A DNA stretch of 64,000 nucleotides from G965267605 sp965267605 (GCA_965267605.1 OZ254088.1:1240001-1304000); one strand, 5' to 3'. Counted from the stretch's first letter, positions 1 through 9,333 are shown. The notes: generated by a model from the letters alone, not told the origin. Program-made: numbers and translations.

Positions 1-765
1 CTTCGCGCGGCCAAAAAAGTTATCAAAGAAGTTTCGCGACATCTGCTGGACTTCAAATGTCATAGCCAGAGGATCAACTTCCAACGTTCCTGTTCTCTGA
101 GGGAACAAGACGGTCTTCTTTAGCTCGGCTACCTCAAATTGCCGCTTGTTTACATATTCCGTATTCCAGGTAACATGGTCAAATGGCGACTTTACATCCT
201 GGCTCCAAAAACCGTTCAGGGAGGGCATTTTCTCAATACCGCTATCCACAAATCTTACGCTGTTATAGAGTTTATATGTTGCGGTTAGTTGCTCACCGAG
301 GTATACCTTCTTCTTGCTGGCGGCTCCTTTGATGAACAGGTATTGGGATATTTCATTGTTCCCGGAGGAATTCTGACCATTCTGGCTAGACACTGCTTTA
401 CCACCTTGCGTGATCTTAATGGTTAGCGTATTGGAGGTGATTCTCTTTCCGTTTGCAGTTACAGAAGCACTACCAATGGTGTAAGTACCTGGTTTCTTGC
501 CTGACAATACGTAGGAGTACGAATAGCTTGCCTGCATCCGATTGCCGCTGATCTGAACACTCTGGGAGAAGTTTGGCCCCATGGCCACATTGAAATCCTT
601 CAGATCCGGCCCTTTGAAACCACCACCGGGAGCATCAACGGTGTAGATGACTTTGAACTGCTGCCCTGCAGGAATAGAAGAAACACCGCATTTGGCCTTG
701 AAGGTTTGCCCAATAGCGCTTACCGCAAAGGATACTGATAGCATATATGTGATCAACAACCTCAC
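1..765 (-). CDS. batD: BatD family protein, N-terminal part (runs off the window)
   Basis: The minus strand is open from a GTG at 765 to the window edge (255 codons), so only the N-terminal part is present. It begins VRLLITYMLSVSFAVSAIGQ, a signal peptide. A beta-rich region with repeated GTYTIGSASV-like strands follows, as in the BatD/BatE 'oxygen tolerance' family of membrane-anchored periplasmic proteins. The start lies 2 bases from the batC stop codon, so the genes are translationally coupled. An ATG at 744 would cut into the signal peptide and is less likely. The position after moxR-DUF58-batA-batB-batC supports the name. The exact biochemical role of Bat proteins is not established. Confidence 0.8.
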   Translation of the reverse strand, partial: MRLLITYMLSVSFAVSAIGQTFKAKCGVSSIPAGQQFKVIYTVDAPGGGFKGPDLKDFNVAMGPNFSQSVQISGNRMQASYSYSYVLSGKKPGTYTIGSASVTANGKRITSNTLTIKITQGGKAVSSQNGQNSSGNNEISQYLFIKGAASKKKVYLGEQLTATYKLYNSVRFVDSGIEKMPSLNGFWSQDVKSPFDHVTWNTEYVNKRQFEVAELKKTVLFPQRTGTLEVDPLAMTFEVQQMSRNFFDNFFGRAK

Positions 766-766
766 G

Positions 767-1510
767 TTACCAGTCCTTTTCAATTTTAGTTTTTTCCTTT
801 TTCTGTTTCTTACCCACCATCACTTTCGCCTGGGTCTTTCGTTCAGCATTATTGGAAGCGTCCAGAAGCCTTTTCGCTTCGGCTTTACTCAATTGATGTT
901 GCTGCTGCTGTTTTTGCTTGTTCTGATTCTCGCTACCCTGTGATTGCTGTTCCTGTTGCTCCTTGTCCTTTTTGTCTTCCTGATCATCTCCCTGACCCTG
1001 GTTCTGGTCTTTCTTCTCTCGCTGCCCTTCCTTCTTGTCTTTGTTCTCCTCGTTCTGCTTGTCTTGATCCTGTTGTTGTGGCGGATCTTTCTTCATCATA
1101 GCCTGTGCATAGGCGAGGTTGTATCTGGACTTTTCATCATTCGGGTTGTTCTTAAGCGCTTCCTTATAGGCATCTGCTGCTTCTTTCCATTTTCTTTGTT
1201 GAAGCCAGGAATTGCCCACGTTATGACATGCTTTGGCAACGAGCTTCGGGTCTTCCTGAAGGGGGTAGGAGGCAATGAACTGTTCAACAGCTTCCTCATA
1301 CCGACCTTGTCTGTACAAAGCTGTACCAAGGTTGAAGTTGCCTATGAAGTCTCCTTTGTCTTTTTCCACAGCACTTCGATAGAGGGATTCCGCCTGCTCA
1401 TAATTCCCCTCCTTATAGGCCTGATTGCCTTCGTGCAGCAATTGCCTTGATTGCTGGGCAAACGCCCCAGTCAACAACATAATGGCCGATATGGTTAACA
1501 GCAATCTCAT
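767..1510 (-). CDS. batC: BatC, TPR protein of the bat operon
   Basis: A protein of 247 aa with a cleavable signal peptide (MRLLLTISAIMLLTGAFAQ). About three tetratricopeptide repeats follow at residues 20-145 (NLGTALYRQGRYEEAVEQF, then NSWLQQRKWKEAADAYKEAL). A highly charged Q/E/K/D-rich low-complexity stretch covers about 150-205 and a basic tail ends the protein. This is the usual BatC architecture, a probable periplasmic scaffold for the VWA proteins BatA and BatB. The start codon overlaps the batB stop by four bases. Confidence 0.87.
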   Translation of the reverse strand: MRLLLTISAIMLLTGAFAQQSRQLLHEGNQAYKEGNYEQAESLYRSAVEKDKGDFIGNFNLGTALYRQGRYEEAVEQFIASYPLQEDPKLVAKACHNVGNSWLQQRKWKEAADAYKEALKNNPNDEKSRYNLAYAQAMMKKDPPQQQDQDKQNEENKDKKEGQREKKDQNQGQGDDQEDKKDKEQQEQQSQGSENQNKQKQQQQHQLSKAEAKRLLDASNNAERKTQAKVMVGKKQKKEKTKIEKDW

Positions 1511-2538
1511 TCTCCAAATAGTTCCAATTGTTTCAAGCGGCCATACCTTTTCGAGCTGATGAATCCCTCAAGAACCAACAGCGCCAACCCAATCATTAAG
1601 AAAATCTGAAAACGGTTCTCATAATCAGTAAACTCAGTCTGTCCGTATTCTTCCGCGTTCATTTGTTCTAATTCCTCCATAATCACACGCACACCATCTG
1701 TGGCATTGGTGGATCTCACATACGTGCCACCACCTGCCTCCGCAATTTTGGCAAGCATAGGTTCATTCAACTTGGAGATAACCGTCTGTTCATTCCGATT
1801 CTTCTTAAAGCCTATTTGCTTGCCTTCACTGTAAACAGGAATTGGCGCACCCTTCTGTGAACCCAATCCTACAGCATTAACGATAATACCAGCCTCATTA
1901 GCGCTCTTGGCATACGAAACGGCATCATCTTCATGGTTCTCACCATCGGTAATAACGATAATGGTCTTTTCGGTAGGCGATTCCGGATCAAAGCAATCCA
2001 CGGAAGTTTCTATGGCATCGCCTATAGCCGTACCCTGTGCAGGGACCAAATCGGTAGAGATGTTCTCCAGGAACACCTTCGCGGCAGAGTAATCAGTTGT
2101 AACAGGAAGTTGCACATACGATCTTCCTGCGAAAACAACAATGCCAAGTCGGTCTGTGTGTAGCTTATCTATTAGCTGCGAGATGCTACGCTTTGCATGC
2201 TCAAGTCGGCTGGGGGTAAGGTCTTCTGCCTGCATGCTATTAGAAACATCCAGTGCAACAACTATGTCGATTCCTTTTCGCTTAACTTCTTCCATCTTGG
2301 TACCAAATTGAAGATCGGTCAAGGCCAACACTATAAACATCAAAGCCAAGCTGTACAGCACAAACTTCACGATGATCTTCGGTAGTGAGATATTCGACAT
2401 GAGGTTGGTCATCACCTCGTACGTTCCAAATTTTTCGATGGCGCGTTTACGCCAGTTCATATAGATCAGGAACACTGTAACTACCACTGGTATGATCAGT
2501 AGCAGCCAGAACATCTCGCTATGTGCAAACCTGATCAT
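1507..2538 (-). CDS. batB: BatB, VWA-domain membrane protein
   Basis: The chosen start (ATG at 2538, MIRFAHSEMFWLL) overlaps the batA stop in an ATGA arrangement. A longer frame to 2610 would run back into batA and adds no recognisable sequence. The 343 aa protein has two N-terminal membrane segments (about 10-27 and 55-75) and a von Willebrand factor A domain whose MIDAS motif reads DVSNS. A final membrane segment near 315-333 completes it. BatA and BatB are paralogous VWA proteins of the inner membrane that act with a MoxR ATPase. The chaperone-like role is inferred from the family. Confidence 0.9.
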   Translation of the reverse strand: MIRFAHSEMFWLLLIIPVVVTVFLIYMNWRKRAIEKFGTYEVMTNLMSNISLPKIIVKFVLYSLALMFIVLALTDLQFGTKMEEVKRKGIDIVVALDVSNSMQAEDLTPSRLEHAKRSISQLIDKLHTDRLGIVVFAGRSYVQLPVTTDYSAAKVFLENISTDLVPAQGTAIGDAIETSVDCFDPESPTEKTIIVITDGENHEDDAVSYAKSANEAGIIVNAVGLGSQKGAPIPVYSEGKQIGFKKNRNEQTVISKLNEPMLAKIAEAGGGTYVRSTNATDGVRVIMEELEQMNAEEYGQTEFTDYENRFQIFLMIGLALLVLEGFISSKRYGRLKQLELFGE

Positions 2539-3536
2539 ATTAGCCCTCGAAACAAAAATTGTTTTGTTAAAAATTCTAAAGTCAGCAAAATCAGTCCTAT
2601 CAAAGCCCACGGAAGGAATAGTTCTTCCTTTTTGCGCACTTCGGTAACCTCAATTTTATCTTTCTCCAATTTGTTGATCTCTTTATAGATCGCTTCAAGC
2701 TTCTTCTTGTCCGTAGCCCTGAAATACTGACCTCCAGTCATGTCCGCAATAGCTGTGAGCGTTTCCTCATCAATTCGGACCTCCATTTGTTGCCTTTGTG
2801 TTCCAAACATGGTCTTTACAGGATAGGGCGCAAGTCCGCGGGTTCCTACACCAATGGTGTATACCCGAACCCCAAACTCCCTGGCAATTTCAGCTGCTGT
2901 AATAGGAGGGATGGACCCTGTTGTATTCTCCCCATCTGTAAGAAGTATAACCACCTTACTTCGTGCATCTGACTCTCTCAACCTATTGACAGCATTGGCC
3001 AATCCCATTCCGATAGCTGTGCCATCCATGATCATCCCATGCTTAATGCTTTTGAATAAGTTCTTCAGAATATCATGATCGGTGGTCAGCGGACATTGGG
3101 TAAAGCTCTCCCCACTGTACACCACCAGGCCAATCCGGTCGTTTTCACGTTCAGAAATGAACTCCATAGCTACATCCTTGGCGGCCTCAAGCCTATTGGG
3201 TTCAAAGTCTTCTGCCAACATAGATCCCGAAATATCCAGCGCCACAATGATGTCGATACCCTCCGCAGTGATGTTCTGCCAGCTCAGGGACGACTGTGGC
3301 CTTGCCATCGCGAAAACAATGAATCCAATAGCCAGCACCCTCATTCCAAAAGGAATATGCCGCAGAACGTTCATGGCCGTGCTGGCACTGGTAGCTAATT
3401 GTGCGGTGTTCGAAAATGTAACGGAAGTAGGCAGCTTCAAATTCTTATACACATACCATCCGATGAGTAAGGGAACCACCATCAGCAACCAGAATAATTC
3501 TGGATTCGCGAAGTCTATGCCTTTAAGCCAATCCAT
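2535..3536 (-). CDS. batA: BatA, VWA-domain membrane protein
   Basis: The start is taken at ATG 3536 (MDWLKGIDFANPELFWLL), where the N-terminal membrane segment of the family begins. This overlaps the upstream gene by 14 bases. The protein has 333 aa with an N-terminal membrane anchor pair, a VWA domain with MIDAS sequence DISGS and the ILLTDGENTTG strand, and a C-terminal membrane segment. It is a paralogue of batB next door, and both keep the MIDAS residues, so metal-dependent ligand binding is expected for each. Confidence 0.9.
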   Translation of the reverse strand: MDWLKGIDFANPELFWLLMVVPLLIGWYVYKNLKLPTSVTFSNTAQLATSASTAMNVLRHIPFGMRVLAIGFIVFAMARPQSSLSWQNITAEGIDIIVALDISGSMLAEDFEPNRLEAAKDVAMEFISERENDRIGLVVYSGESFTQCPLTTDHDILKNLFKSIKHGMIMDGTAIGMGLANAVNRLRESDARSKVVILLTDGENTTGSIPPITAAEIAREFGVRVYTIGVGTRGLAPYPVKTMFGTQRQQMEVRIDEETLTAIADMTGGQYFRATDKKKLEAIYKEINKLEKDKIEVTEVRKKEELFLPWALIGLILLTLEFLTKQFLFRGLI

Positions 3537-4452
3537 CCAATTGTTCTCTGTAGGTGTTCTTGACGAATGAAACCGCATAGTTCATACACATTTCATTCTC
3601 ACTTTGTATCGGCTTTTCCTTGGCAAACTTGGCCAGGTCGGCTAATCGAAGTATTTGTTGCAAACTCTGCCTGTCACTATCCGTCAACGGGAAGCTTCTA
3701 AGCGACATCATGAGCTCATCAGAAGTTGCCTCCATCGCTCCAATGCTATATCGCTCCTCTATATATGCCTTAAGTATATCGGTGATCTCTGAGTAATACT
3801 GCTTGGTCTTATCGTTTTGCCACAGGCGCTTTTCTTCGGTTTCCTTTAGTGCACGCAGAGCCCTGTCTATCAAAGGCTCTTTCGGTTTTCTTTCTACCAC
3901 GGGTTCTGCGCGTCTTTTCTTTCCCAGTCGATATGCCACAAAAATGATGATAGCCAGCAGTATCAATGGAATTACAATCCAATGCCAGTAAGTGGCTGAC
4001 CAGCTCATAACCTCAAAAGGCACTTCCTCTGGCTCTTTGATGTCCTTAAATCCATCAGCAGTATCTACAGGTAATCCCACTACAGATAACAGTAGGGGCT
4101 CAGAGTAAACAGTATCATCGTCCACAACCAGTGGTAAGGGCTTGATCACATAATAACCACTATCGAAGGAGGTGAGGGTAAACTGCTGACGCACCACCTT
4201 TTCAGCAATATTCACCTTATCAAATGTGGTGTCAATCAATGTTTTATTCAGGATCTCAACTTTCTCATGCAAAGTGTCTGAAAGGGTGGGAAAGCTAAAG
4301 ACACTCGAAGCATCAAATCGTGCTTCAAGATTCAACCGCGTCTGCTGACCAATAAGCATGCTATTCGTGTCCAAAAAGGCGTCCCATTTTAGGTCTACCT
4401 GTCCCATTACGAATACGGGCATGCAAAGCCATATGAAGATCAATCGCTTCAT
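3523..4452 (-). CDS. bat-operon membrane protein, DUF4381-like
   Basis: A 309 aa protein with a signal peptide (MKRLIFIWLCMPVFVMGQ), a periplasmic beta-rich half (residues 20-150), one membrane segment at about 157-177 (YWHWIVIPLILLAIIIFVAY), and a basic, helical cytoplasmic tail. The tail includes IEERYSIGAMEATSDELM, typical of the DUF4381-like proteins found between DUF58 and batA in Bacteroidetes. ATG overlaps the DUF58 stop (ATGA). It probably links the MoxR/DUF58 side in the cytoplasm to the Bat complex. The family assignment is from operon position and topology; the function is unknown. Confidence 0.72.
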   Translation of the reverse strand: MKRLIFIWLCMPVFVMGQVDLKWDAFLDTNSMLIGQQTRLNLEARFDASSVFSFPTLSDTLHEKVEILNKTLIDTTFDKVNIAEKVVRQQFTLTSFDSGYYVIKPLPLVVDDDTVYSEPLLLSVVGLPVDTADGFKDIKEPEEVPFEVMSWSATYWHWIVIPLILLAIIIFVAYRLGKKRRAEPVVERKPKEPLIDRALRALKETEEKRLWQNDKTKQYYSEITDILKAYIEERYSIGAMEATSDELMMSLRSFPLTDSDRQSLQQILRLADLAKFAKEKPIQSENEMCMNYAVSFVKNTYREQLDGLA

Positions 4453-5324
4453 CTGCGTGCTTCCCTTTGCTTGAACAGGCTCATCAGGGGCTTTACGTAG
4501 GACTGGTGGGTAGAAATAGTAGTGAAATCAACACCGCACTTCCGGAATGTATCTTTCAACATCGCCTCTTTTCTGAGCATATCTACCTTGAACTGCTCAC
4601 GAACCTTTTTGCTGCTCGTGTTCACCCAATTGATCTGACCGGTTTCCGGGTCGCAGAAGGGAGTCAACCCAAGATCGGTGAGATGAGACTCCCTGATGTC
4701 GTGTACACGTAAGGCTGCTACATCATGTTTCTTATTGGCAATGGTAAGCGCAGATTCAAAGTTGTCGTCCTGGAAGTCTGAGATCACGAAAGCGGTACTG
4801 CGCTTTTTAATGGCGTTGGTAAAATATTTCAGCGCTTCTGAGATGTTTGTTCCTCTATGTTCTGGTTCAAAGTTGATTAGCTCACGTATGATCATCAGGA
4901 TATGTGACCTTCCTTTCTTCGGTGGGATAAATTTCTCTACCTGATCTGTAAAAAAGATAACACCCACCTTGTCATTGTTCTGAATGGCAGAGAAGGAGAG
5001 GACTGCACACAATTCCGCAATAACGTCTCGCTTCAGTCTTGATTGAGACCCAAAGTCGCGCGAAGCGCTCATGTCAACAAGCAACATTACCGTTAATTCC
5101 CGCTCTTCCTGGAATACCTTCACATACGGATGATTAAAACGTGCGGTCACGTTCCAGTCGATCGTCCTGATATCATCACCCATCTGATACTCGCGCACCT
5201 CACTAAAGGCCATACCACGTCCCTTGAATGCGCTGTGGTATTCACCTGAAAATATCTGATTCGAAAGTCCGCGTGTCTTTATCTCAATCTTGCGGACCTT
5301 TTTGAGGAGCTCTGTCGTTTCCAT
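4449..5324 (-). CDS. DUF58 domain protein of the moxR/bat operon
   Basis: A soluble 291 aa protein. The DUF58 core motif EYQMGDDIRTIDWNVTAR is at about 45-62, followed by a VWA-like fold with DMSAS (84-88) at the MIDAS position. DUF58 proteins are regularly encoded just after moxR and are thought to be partners or substrates of the MoxR ATPase. It lies 25 bases after moxR and its stop overlaps the start of the next gene, so it is part of a single minus-strand operon that continues to batD. Confidence 0.88.
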   Translation of the reverse strand: METTELLKKVRKIEIKTRGLSNQIFSGEYHSAFKGRGMAFSEVREYQMGDDIRTIDWNVTARFNHPYVKVFQEERELTVMLLVDMSASRDFGSQSRLKRDVIAELCAVLSFSAIQNNDKVGVIFFTDQVEKFIPPKKGRSHILMIIRELINFEPEHRGTNISEALKYFTNAIKKRSTAFVISDFQDDNFESALTIANKKHDVAALRVHDIRESHLTDLGLTPFCDPETGQINWVNTSSKKVREQFKVDMLRKEAMLKDTFRKCGVDFTTISTHQSYVKPLMSLFKQREARR

Positions 5325-5349
5325 TGGAAGGGCTATTTAAAGGAAACGG

Positions 5350-6426
5350 CTATGGTACCTCCACGTTGTTCAGGATGCCATCGATGATATCTTCTGAAGT
5401 AATGTTCTCGGCTTCTGCCTCATAACTAAGTCCAATACGATGTCTGAGCACATCCTTGCACACAGCGCGTACATCTTCCGGAATAACGTATCCTCTACGC
5501 TTGATGAACGCGAAGGCCTTGGAAGCCAGTGCAAGATTAATACTCGCCCTTGGTGAAGCACCAAAGCTGATCAATTGCTTGTACTGTCCCAGGTTATAGT
5601 CCTCAGGAGTTCTTGTGGCGTAAACGATGTCAACGATATATCGTTCGATCTTCTCGTCCATATATACCTCGCGAACAACATCGCGGGCACGTAGGATCTC
5701 TTCCGGGCCAACTACCTTATTAGGTTCTTTCATGCCTTCTTTGGCGAGGTTCTGACGAACAATAAGTTTTTCTTCTTCCTTCTTAGGGTATCCCAATACC
5801 ACTTTGAGCATGAAACGGTCTACCTGTGCTTCAGGCAGTGGGTACGTTCCTTCCTGTTCAACAGGATTCTGTGTTGCCAATACGAGGAAGGGCTCTTCTA
5901 GCTTGAAAGTATCTTCACCAATGGTGATTTGTCTTTCCTGCATGGCTTCAAGCAAAGCACTTTGCACTTTGGCCGGAGCACGATTGATCTCATCCGCAAG
6001 AATGAGGTTAGAGAAGATCGGCCCTTTTCGTACAATGAATTCTTCTTTCTTCTGGTTGTAGATCATCGTCCCAATTAAATCTGCAGGAAGCAGATCAGGG
6101 GTAAACTGAATCCGACTGAACTTCGCATCAATTGTCTTGGACAGAGAGTTGATGGCCAGCGTTTTTGCCAATCCCGGCACACCTTCAAGTAGGATATGTC
6201 CATTGCAAAGCATACCTATCATCAGGCTTTGTGTCATGTGCGATTGACCAACAATCACTTTGTCCAGTTCCATCTGAATCAGATCAACGAAAGCACTTTC
6301 TTTCTCAATCTTTTCATTAAGCTGTCGAATATCAACAGCAGTAGCATCTGCTGACGCAGTAGGAGAGGGGCTTACAGTTTCTTGCTGTCCCTGCGGTTGT
6401 TGGGGTGTTCCCAAGTCATTTTCCAT
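5350..6426 (-). CDS. moxR: MoxR family AAA+ ATPase
   Basis: A 358 aa AAA+ ATPase, first gene of the bat operon. A Gln/Ser/Thr-rich N-terminal extension (1-35) precedes the AAA core. Walker A is GVPGLAKT (about 82-89) and Walker B is LILADE (141-146), followed by the NRAPAKVQSALLEAMQE helix that marks the MoxR group. The NPVEQEGTYPLPEAQVDRF sensor/arginine region follows. MoxR ATPases act as chaperones that help metal or cofactor loading of VWA proteins. A matching promoter lies at 6451-6482. Confidence 0.92.
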   Translation of the reverse strand: MENDLGTPQQPQGQQETVSPSPTASADATAVDIRQLNEKIEKESAFVDLIQMELDKVIVGQSHMTQSLMIGMLCNGHILLEGVPGLAKTLAINSLSKTIDAKFSRIQFTPDLLPADLIGTMIYNQKKEEFIVRKGPIFSNLILADEINRAPAKVQSALLEAMQERQITIGEDTFKLEEPFLVLATQNPVEQEGTYPLPEAQVDRFMLKVVLGYPKKEEEKLIVRQNLAKEGMKEPNKVVGPEEILRARDVVREVYMDEKIERYIVDIVYATRTPEDYNLGQYKQLISFGASPRASINLALASKAFAFIKRRGYVIPEDVRAVCKDVLRHRIGLSYEAEAENITSEDIIDGILNNVEVP

Positions 6427-6450
6427 CCGTGCACTTTTAATGTAAGAACG

Positions 6451-6482
6451 CTAAAATAGAAAGACCATATCTGTGCATCAAA
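6451..6482 (-). promoter_or_regulatory. Predicted promoter of the moxR-bat operon
   Basis: On the minus strand TTTG is followed by exactly 20 bases and then TATTTTAG, close to the Bacteroidetes layout of TTTG, 19-21 bases, TAnnTTTG. The -7 box sits about 25 bases before the moxR start codon. The final G of the -7 consensus is replaced by A. Confidence 0.5.
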
Positions 6483-6575
6483 TGCGCACGTTGTTAAAAA
6501 ATGTTAAACAACTTTTAACACCTGGAAGGCCCATGTTTAGTGTATTTCAATAGATTCGCCTCATATCACATTGAC

Positions 6576-6995
6576 ATGGAAAACAAGCTCACTTTAACAG
6601 AGACCATTGACATGGTCAGAGAGTTTCACGATAAGTTTCAAATTCCAAATTCAGAAGCGCCTGTAGCTGAGCTAGATGCAAGCGATTACATGCTTCGTTT
6701 CAACCTCATGAAAGAGGAAAACGAAGAGTACTTGCAGGCATGCGAAAGCAAAGACCTCGTAGAGATTGCAGACGCTCTTGGCGATATGCTTTACATTCTA
6801 TGTGGAACCATACTTCGTCATGGTTTGCAGGATAAGATGGAGGAAGTCTTCAAGGAAATTCAGGCAAGCAACCTATCTAAGCTGGATTCAAACGGTAATC
6901 CAATATTCAGGGAAGACGGAAAGGTTCTGAAGAGTGATCAGTACTTCAGGCCTAACATTGCGGCTATCGTTCAGCCGTTGGATTCATCATTTTAA
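6576..6995 (+). CDS. MazG-like all-alpha NTP pyrophosphohydrolase
   Basis: Start taken at ATG 6576 (MENKLTLTETIDM), giving 139 aa. Twelve upstream codons are open but unlike the family. The metal-binding pattern of all-alpha NTP pyrophosphatases is visible: EENEEY, then EIADALGD (the ExxD helix), then a long third helix. Such enzymes hydrolyse canonical or damaged nucleoside triphosphates to monophosphates. The particular substrate cannot be told from sequence. Its 3' end overlaps ribH tail-to-tail by 32 bases. Confidence 0.75.
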   Translation: MENKLTLTETIDMVREFHDKFQIPNSEAPVAELDASDYMLRFNLMKEENEEYLQACESKDLVEIADALGDMLYILCGTILRHGLQDKMEEVFKEIQASNLSKLDSNGNPIFREDGKVLKSDQYFRPNIAAIVQPLDSSF

Positions 6996-7452
6996 GCGCG
7001 CTGATAGCGGCTTCCGTGCCCTTATTGCCATGAGCACCACCTGAGCGGTCGATCGACTGTTGCTTGGTGTCGTCAGTTAGAACTCCGAAGATTACGGGAA
7101 TTCCCGTTTCCAGTCCAACGTGCATAATGCCTTGTGAGCAAGCCTGACATACATAATCAAAGTGACTGGTTTCGCCCCTGATCACGCACCCCAGACAAAT
7201 TACAGCATCTGGTTCATGTCGAACGATCAAAGACTGGGCGCCAAAGGGTAGTTCAAAACTCCCAGGAACCCATCGTACAATGATGTCAGTTTCGTTAACA
7301 CCAAACTCAGCCAATGCTTCCAAAGCACCATTCAATAAGTTATTGGTGATGTCGCCATTCCACTCAGAAACAACAATGCCCACTTTTTTACCGCTTCCGG
7401 AAGGAACCAGGTCAGGGTTGTAAGAAGAAAGGTTCTGATTAACAGTCGCCAT
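6964..7452 (-). CDS. ribH: 6,7-dimethyl-8-ribityllumazine synthase
   Basis: A 162 aa protein of normal length for lumazine synthase, the penultimate step of riboflavin synthesis. It condenses 5-amino-6-ribitylaminouracil with 3,4-dihydroxy-2-butanone 4-phosphate. Family motifs are clear: VPGSFELPFGAQ, CLGCVIRGETSHFDYVC and FGVLTDDTKQQSIDRSGG. It starts immediately after the upstream TPR gene (shared base at 7452), so the two are co-transcribed. Confidence 0.95.
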   Translation of the reverse strand: MATVNQNLSSYNPDLVPSGSGKKVGIVVSEWNGDITNNLLNGALEALAEFGVNETDIIVRWVPGSFELPFGAQSLIVRHEPDAVICLGCVIRGETSHFDYVCQACSQGIMHVGLETGIPVIFGVLTDDTKQQSIDRSGGAHGNKGTEAAISALKMMNPTAER

Positions 7453-8141
7453 TAGCCAAGTCGACCTTCGGCCCGCGCGATATATTTATCAATAGTGCGT
7501 GCCTCGTTGGATTCTCTAAAATCCTTCTTGATCCTTGTGTAGAGCTCCAATGCCTTGTCATACTTCTCTACACCTTCATAGGCTTGTCCGGCTTTCATCA
7601 AGTAAATCGGAGTGGTGAAATCATTCACAGAAGCATTTGCCGCCTTTTCATAACGGGAAATAGCTTCATCTACATCACCCATTTCCATATAAGCATCACC
7701 CGCAGCGCCAATGCTGATCGGTTTAAGCATCACATCATCACTACTGAACTCTTCAAGATGGCTGATAGCCTCTTGCCATTGGCCCAACTTAAGGAATGAG
7801 ATTCCCAGATAGTAATGTGCAAGATTTCCAGACTTCGTGCTGCCATAATCGTCAACAACCTCCATGAAACCAGCGTTGATGCCATCACCATACACTGCTT
7901 TCTGAAGAGAATCCTTACGGAAATAGTTTTCCGCCTGAAACATCAAAGCTTTCGCTTCTTGTTCTTCTGGTTCAAGAATCAAAGTCTTGTATCCGAAATA
8001 GAACGCGCATACAGCAGCAATGATCAGGAATGTAACCATGATCGGCTTTCTGTTCTTGTTGACAAACTCCTCAGTACGCGAATATGCGTGCTCTACGTCA
8101 ACAATTACATCTTCTTGCTTTCCGCTCTTTTTAGCCATCAC
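7452..8141 (-). CDS. TPR protein with one N-terminal membrane anchor
   Basis: A 229 aa protein with a short cytoplasmic basic N-terminus, one membrane segment at about 34-52 (IMVTFLIIAAVCAFYFGY), and TPR repeats over 60-225 that would face the periplasm. The layout matches YfgM-like (DUF2133-type) proteins, which are ancillary chaperone-like factors near the Sec and Bam machineries. The double methionine at the N-terminus leaves the start uncertain by one codon. It is divergent from recF across a 94-base gap. Confidence 0.72.
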   Translation of the reverse strand: MMAKKSGKQEDVIVDVEHAYSRTEEFVNKNRKPIMVTFLIIAAVCAFYFGYKTLILEPEEQEAKALMFQAENYFRKDSLQKAVYGDGINAGFMEVVDDYGSTKSGNLAHYYLGISFLKLGQWQEAISHLEEFSSDDVMLKPISIGAAGDAYMEMGDVDEAISRYEKAANASVNDFTTPIYLMKAGQAYEGVEKYDKALELYTRIKKDFRESNEARTIDKYIARAEGRLG

Positions 8142-8191
8142 CTTGAATTAGAGAGCAGCAAAAATAAGGTTTTTTTGATTCAAACCACCTA

Positions 8192-8206
8192 GTGTGAAAC
8201 TCACAC
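8192..8206. promoter_or_regulatory. Inverted repeat in the recF / TPR divergent promoter region
   Basis: GTGTGA, three bases, TCACAC: a perfect 6-base inverted repeat 14 bases upstream of the recF -7 box. It is a candidate operator, with no direct evidence for a bound protein. Confidence 0.3.
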
Positions 8207-8220
8207 ACCATCCATTATGT

Positions 8221-8228
8221 TAATTTTG
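8221..8228 (+). promoter_or_regulatory. recF promoter -7 element
   Basis: TAATTTTG matches the Bacteroidetes -7 consensus TAnnTTTG exactly. It ends only 7 bases before the recF ATG, so the transcript would have almost no leader. Confidence 0.5.
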
Positions 8229-8235
8229 ACTTGAA

Positions 8236-9333
8236 ATGCATCTGAAGCACCTGTCCATAATCAATTTCAAGAACTGGGAACAACTCGAACTGGACCTGAA
8301 AAAGGGCATAATTTGTTTCACCGGAGATAATGGAGAGGGTAAGACCAATATCATTGATGCACTACATGTACTTTCATTCTGTAAGAGCTTTCTCAATCCT
8401 GTGGATTCTCAAAATATTCGCCACGGAGAGGCATTCTACATGATCAACGGTTCTTATGAGAACGAAGGTGATGAGCTCAATGTGGTGAGTAGCTTCAAGA
8501 AGGGGCAGAAGAAGATCATCAAGAAAAACAACAAGGCTTACGAGCGTATCGCAGACCATATTGGAGAAATTCCGTGTGTGATCATTGCGCCCCAGGATGT
8601 GGAGATAGTATTGGGCGGAAGCGAGGTTAGAAGAAAGCTATTTGACGCGTTGATTTCGCAATATGATCGCGAATACCTTAATGAGTTGATTAAATACTCC
8701 AAACTCGTAAGTCAGCGGAACGCTATGCTAAAGCACATGGCAAAAAGTGGAAACAAAGATCGGGCGGCAGTTCAGGTATATGACGACCAAATGATTGGCC
8801 CCGGAGAATTGATCCACAAGAAAAGAACAGTCTTCATTGAAGAGTTTACTCCCGTCTTTTCAGCAATACATAACAAATTGTGCGGTGGCAACGATAATGT
8901 ATCGTTGAGCTACAAATCAGATTTGATTGATAACCCGTTTAAGGATGGTTTGGATGCATCCTTTGAGAAGGACAGGATCGTTCAGTATACAACGGTTGGT
9001 GTGCACAAGGACGATTATGTTTTCACAATCGATGGATATCCTTTGAAGAAGTTTGGCTCTCAAGGTCAGCAAAAGACCTTCACAATAGCTTTAAAGCTTG
9101 CGCAGATCGGTTACCTGAAGGATAAAATAGGTAAGACACCTTTGCTTTTATTGGATGATATTTTTGACAAGCTGGACGAGCAAAGAATTGCATCACTATT
9201 AAAGATTGTGGCGGACGAACATATAGAACAAGCCTTCGTTACGGACACTTCCACCACCAGACTTGAGAAGATTCTTAAGTCAGTTGATACAGAATACAAT
9301 GTAATTGAGATAGCAGATGGGAAGGCTCAGTAA
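8236..9333 (+). CDS. recF: DNA replication and repair protein RecF
   Basis: A 365 aa SMC-like ATPase with Walker A GDNGEGKTN near residue 31, the signature GSQGQQKT near 275, and Walker B LLLLDDIFDKLDE. RecF loads RecA at gaps with RecO and RecR. The start MHLKHLSIINFKNWEQLEL is typical of the family. It overlaps the next gene (DUF721) by 17 bases and begins a plus-strand run through dapA. Confidence 0.95.
   Translation: MHLKHLSIINFKNWEQLELDLKKGIICFTGDNGEGKTNIIDALHVLSFCKSFLNPVDSQNIRHGEAFYMINGSYENEGDELNVVSSFKKGQKKIIKKNNKAYERIADHIGEIPCVIIAPQDVEIVLGGSEVRRKLFDALISQYDREYLNELIKYSKLVSQRNAMLKHMAKSGNKDRAAVQVYDDQMIGPGELIHKKRTVFIEEFTPVFSAIHNKLCGGNDNVSLSYKSDLIDNPFKDGLDASFEKDRIVQYTTVGVHKDDYVFTIDGYPLKKFGSQGQQKTFTIALKLAQIGYLKDKIGKTPLLLLDDIFDKLDEQRIASLLKIVADEHIEQAFVTDTSTTRLEKILKSVDTEYNVIEIADGKAQ

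Noticed and set aside
8216..8226. TTATGTTAATT near recF as a further dif-like site
   Set aside because: It matches 10 of 11 bases of the XerD arm, but the opposite arm shows no similarity to any of the other sites and it overlaps the recF -7 box.
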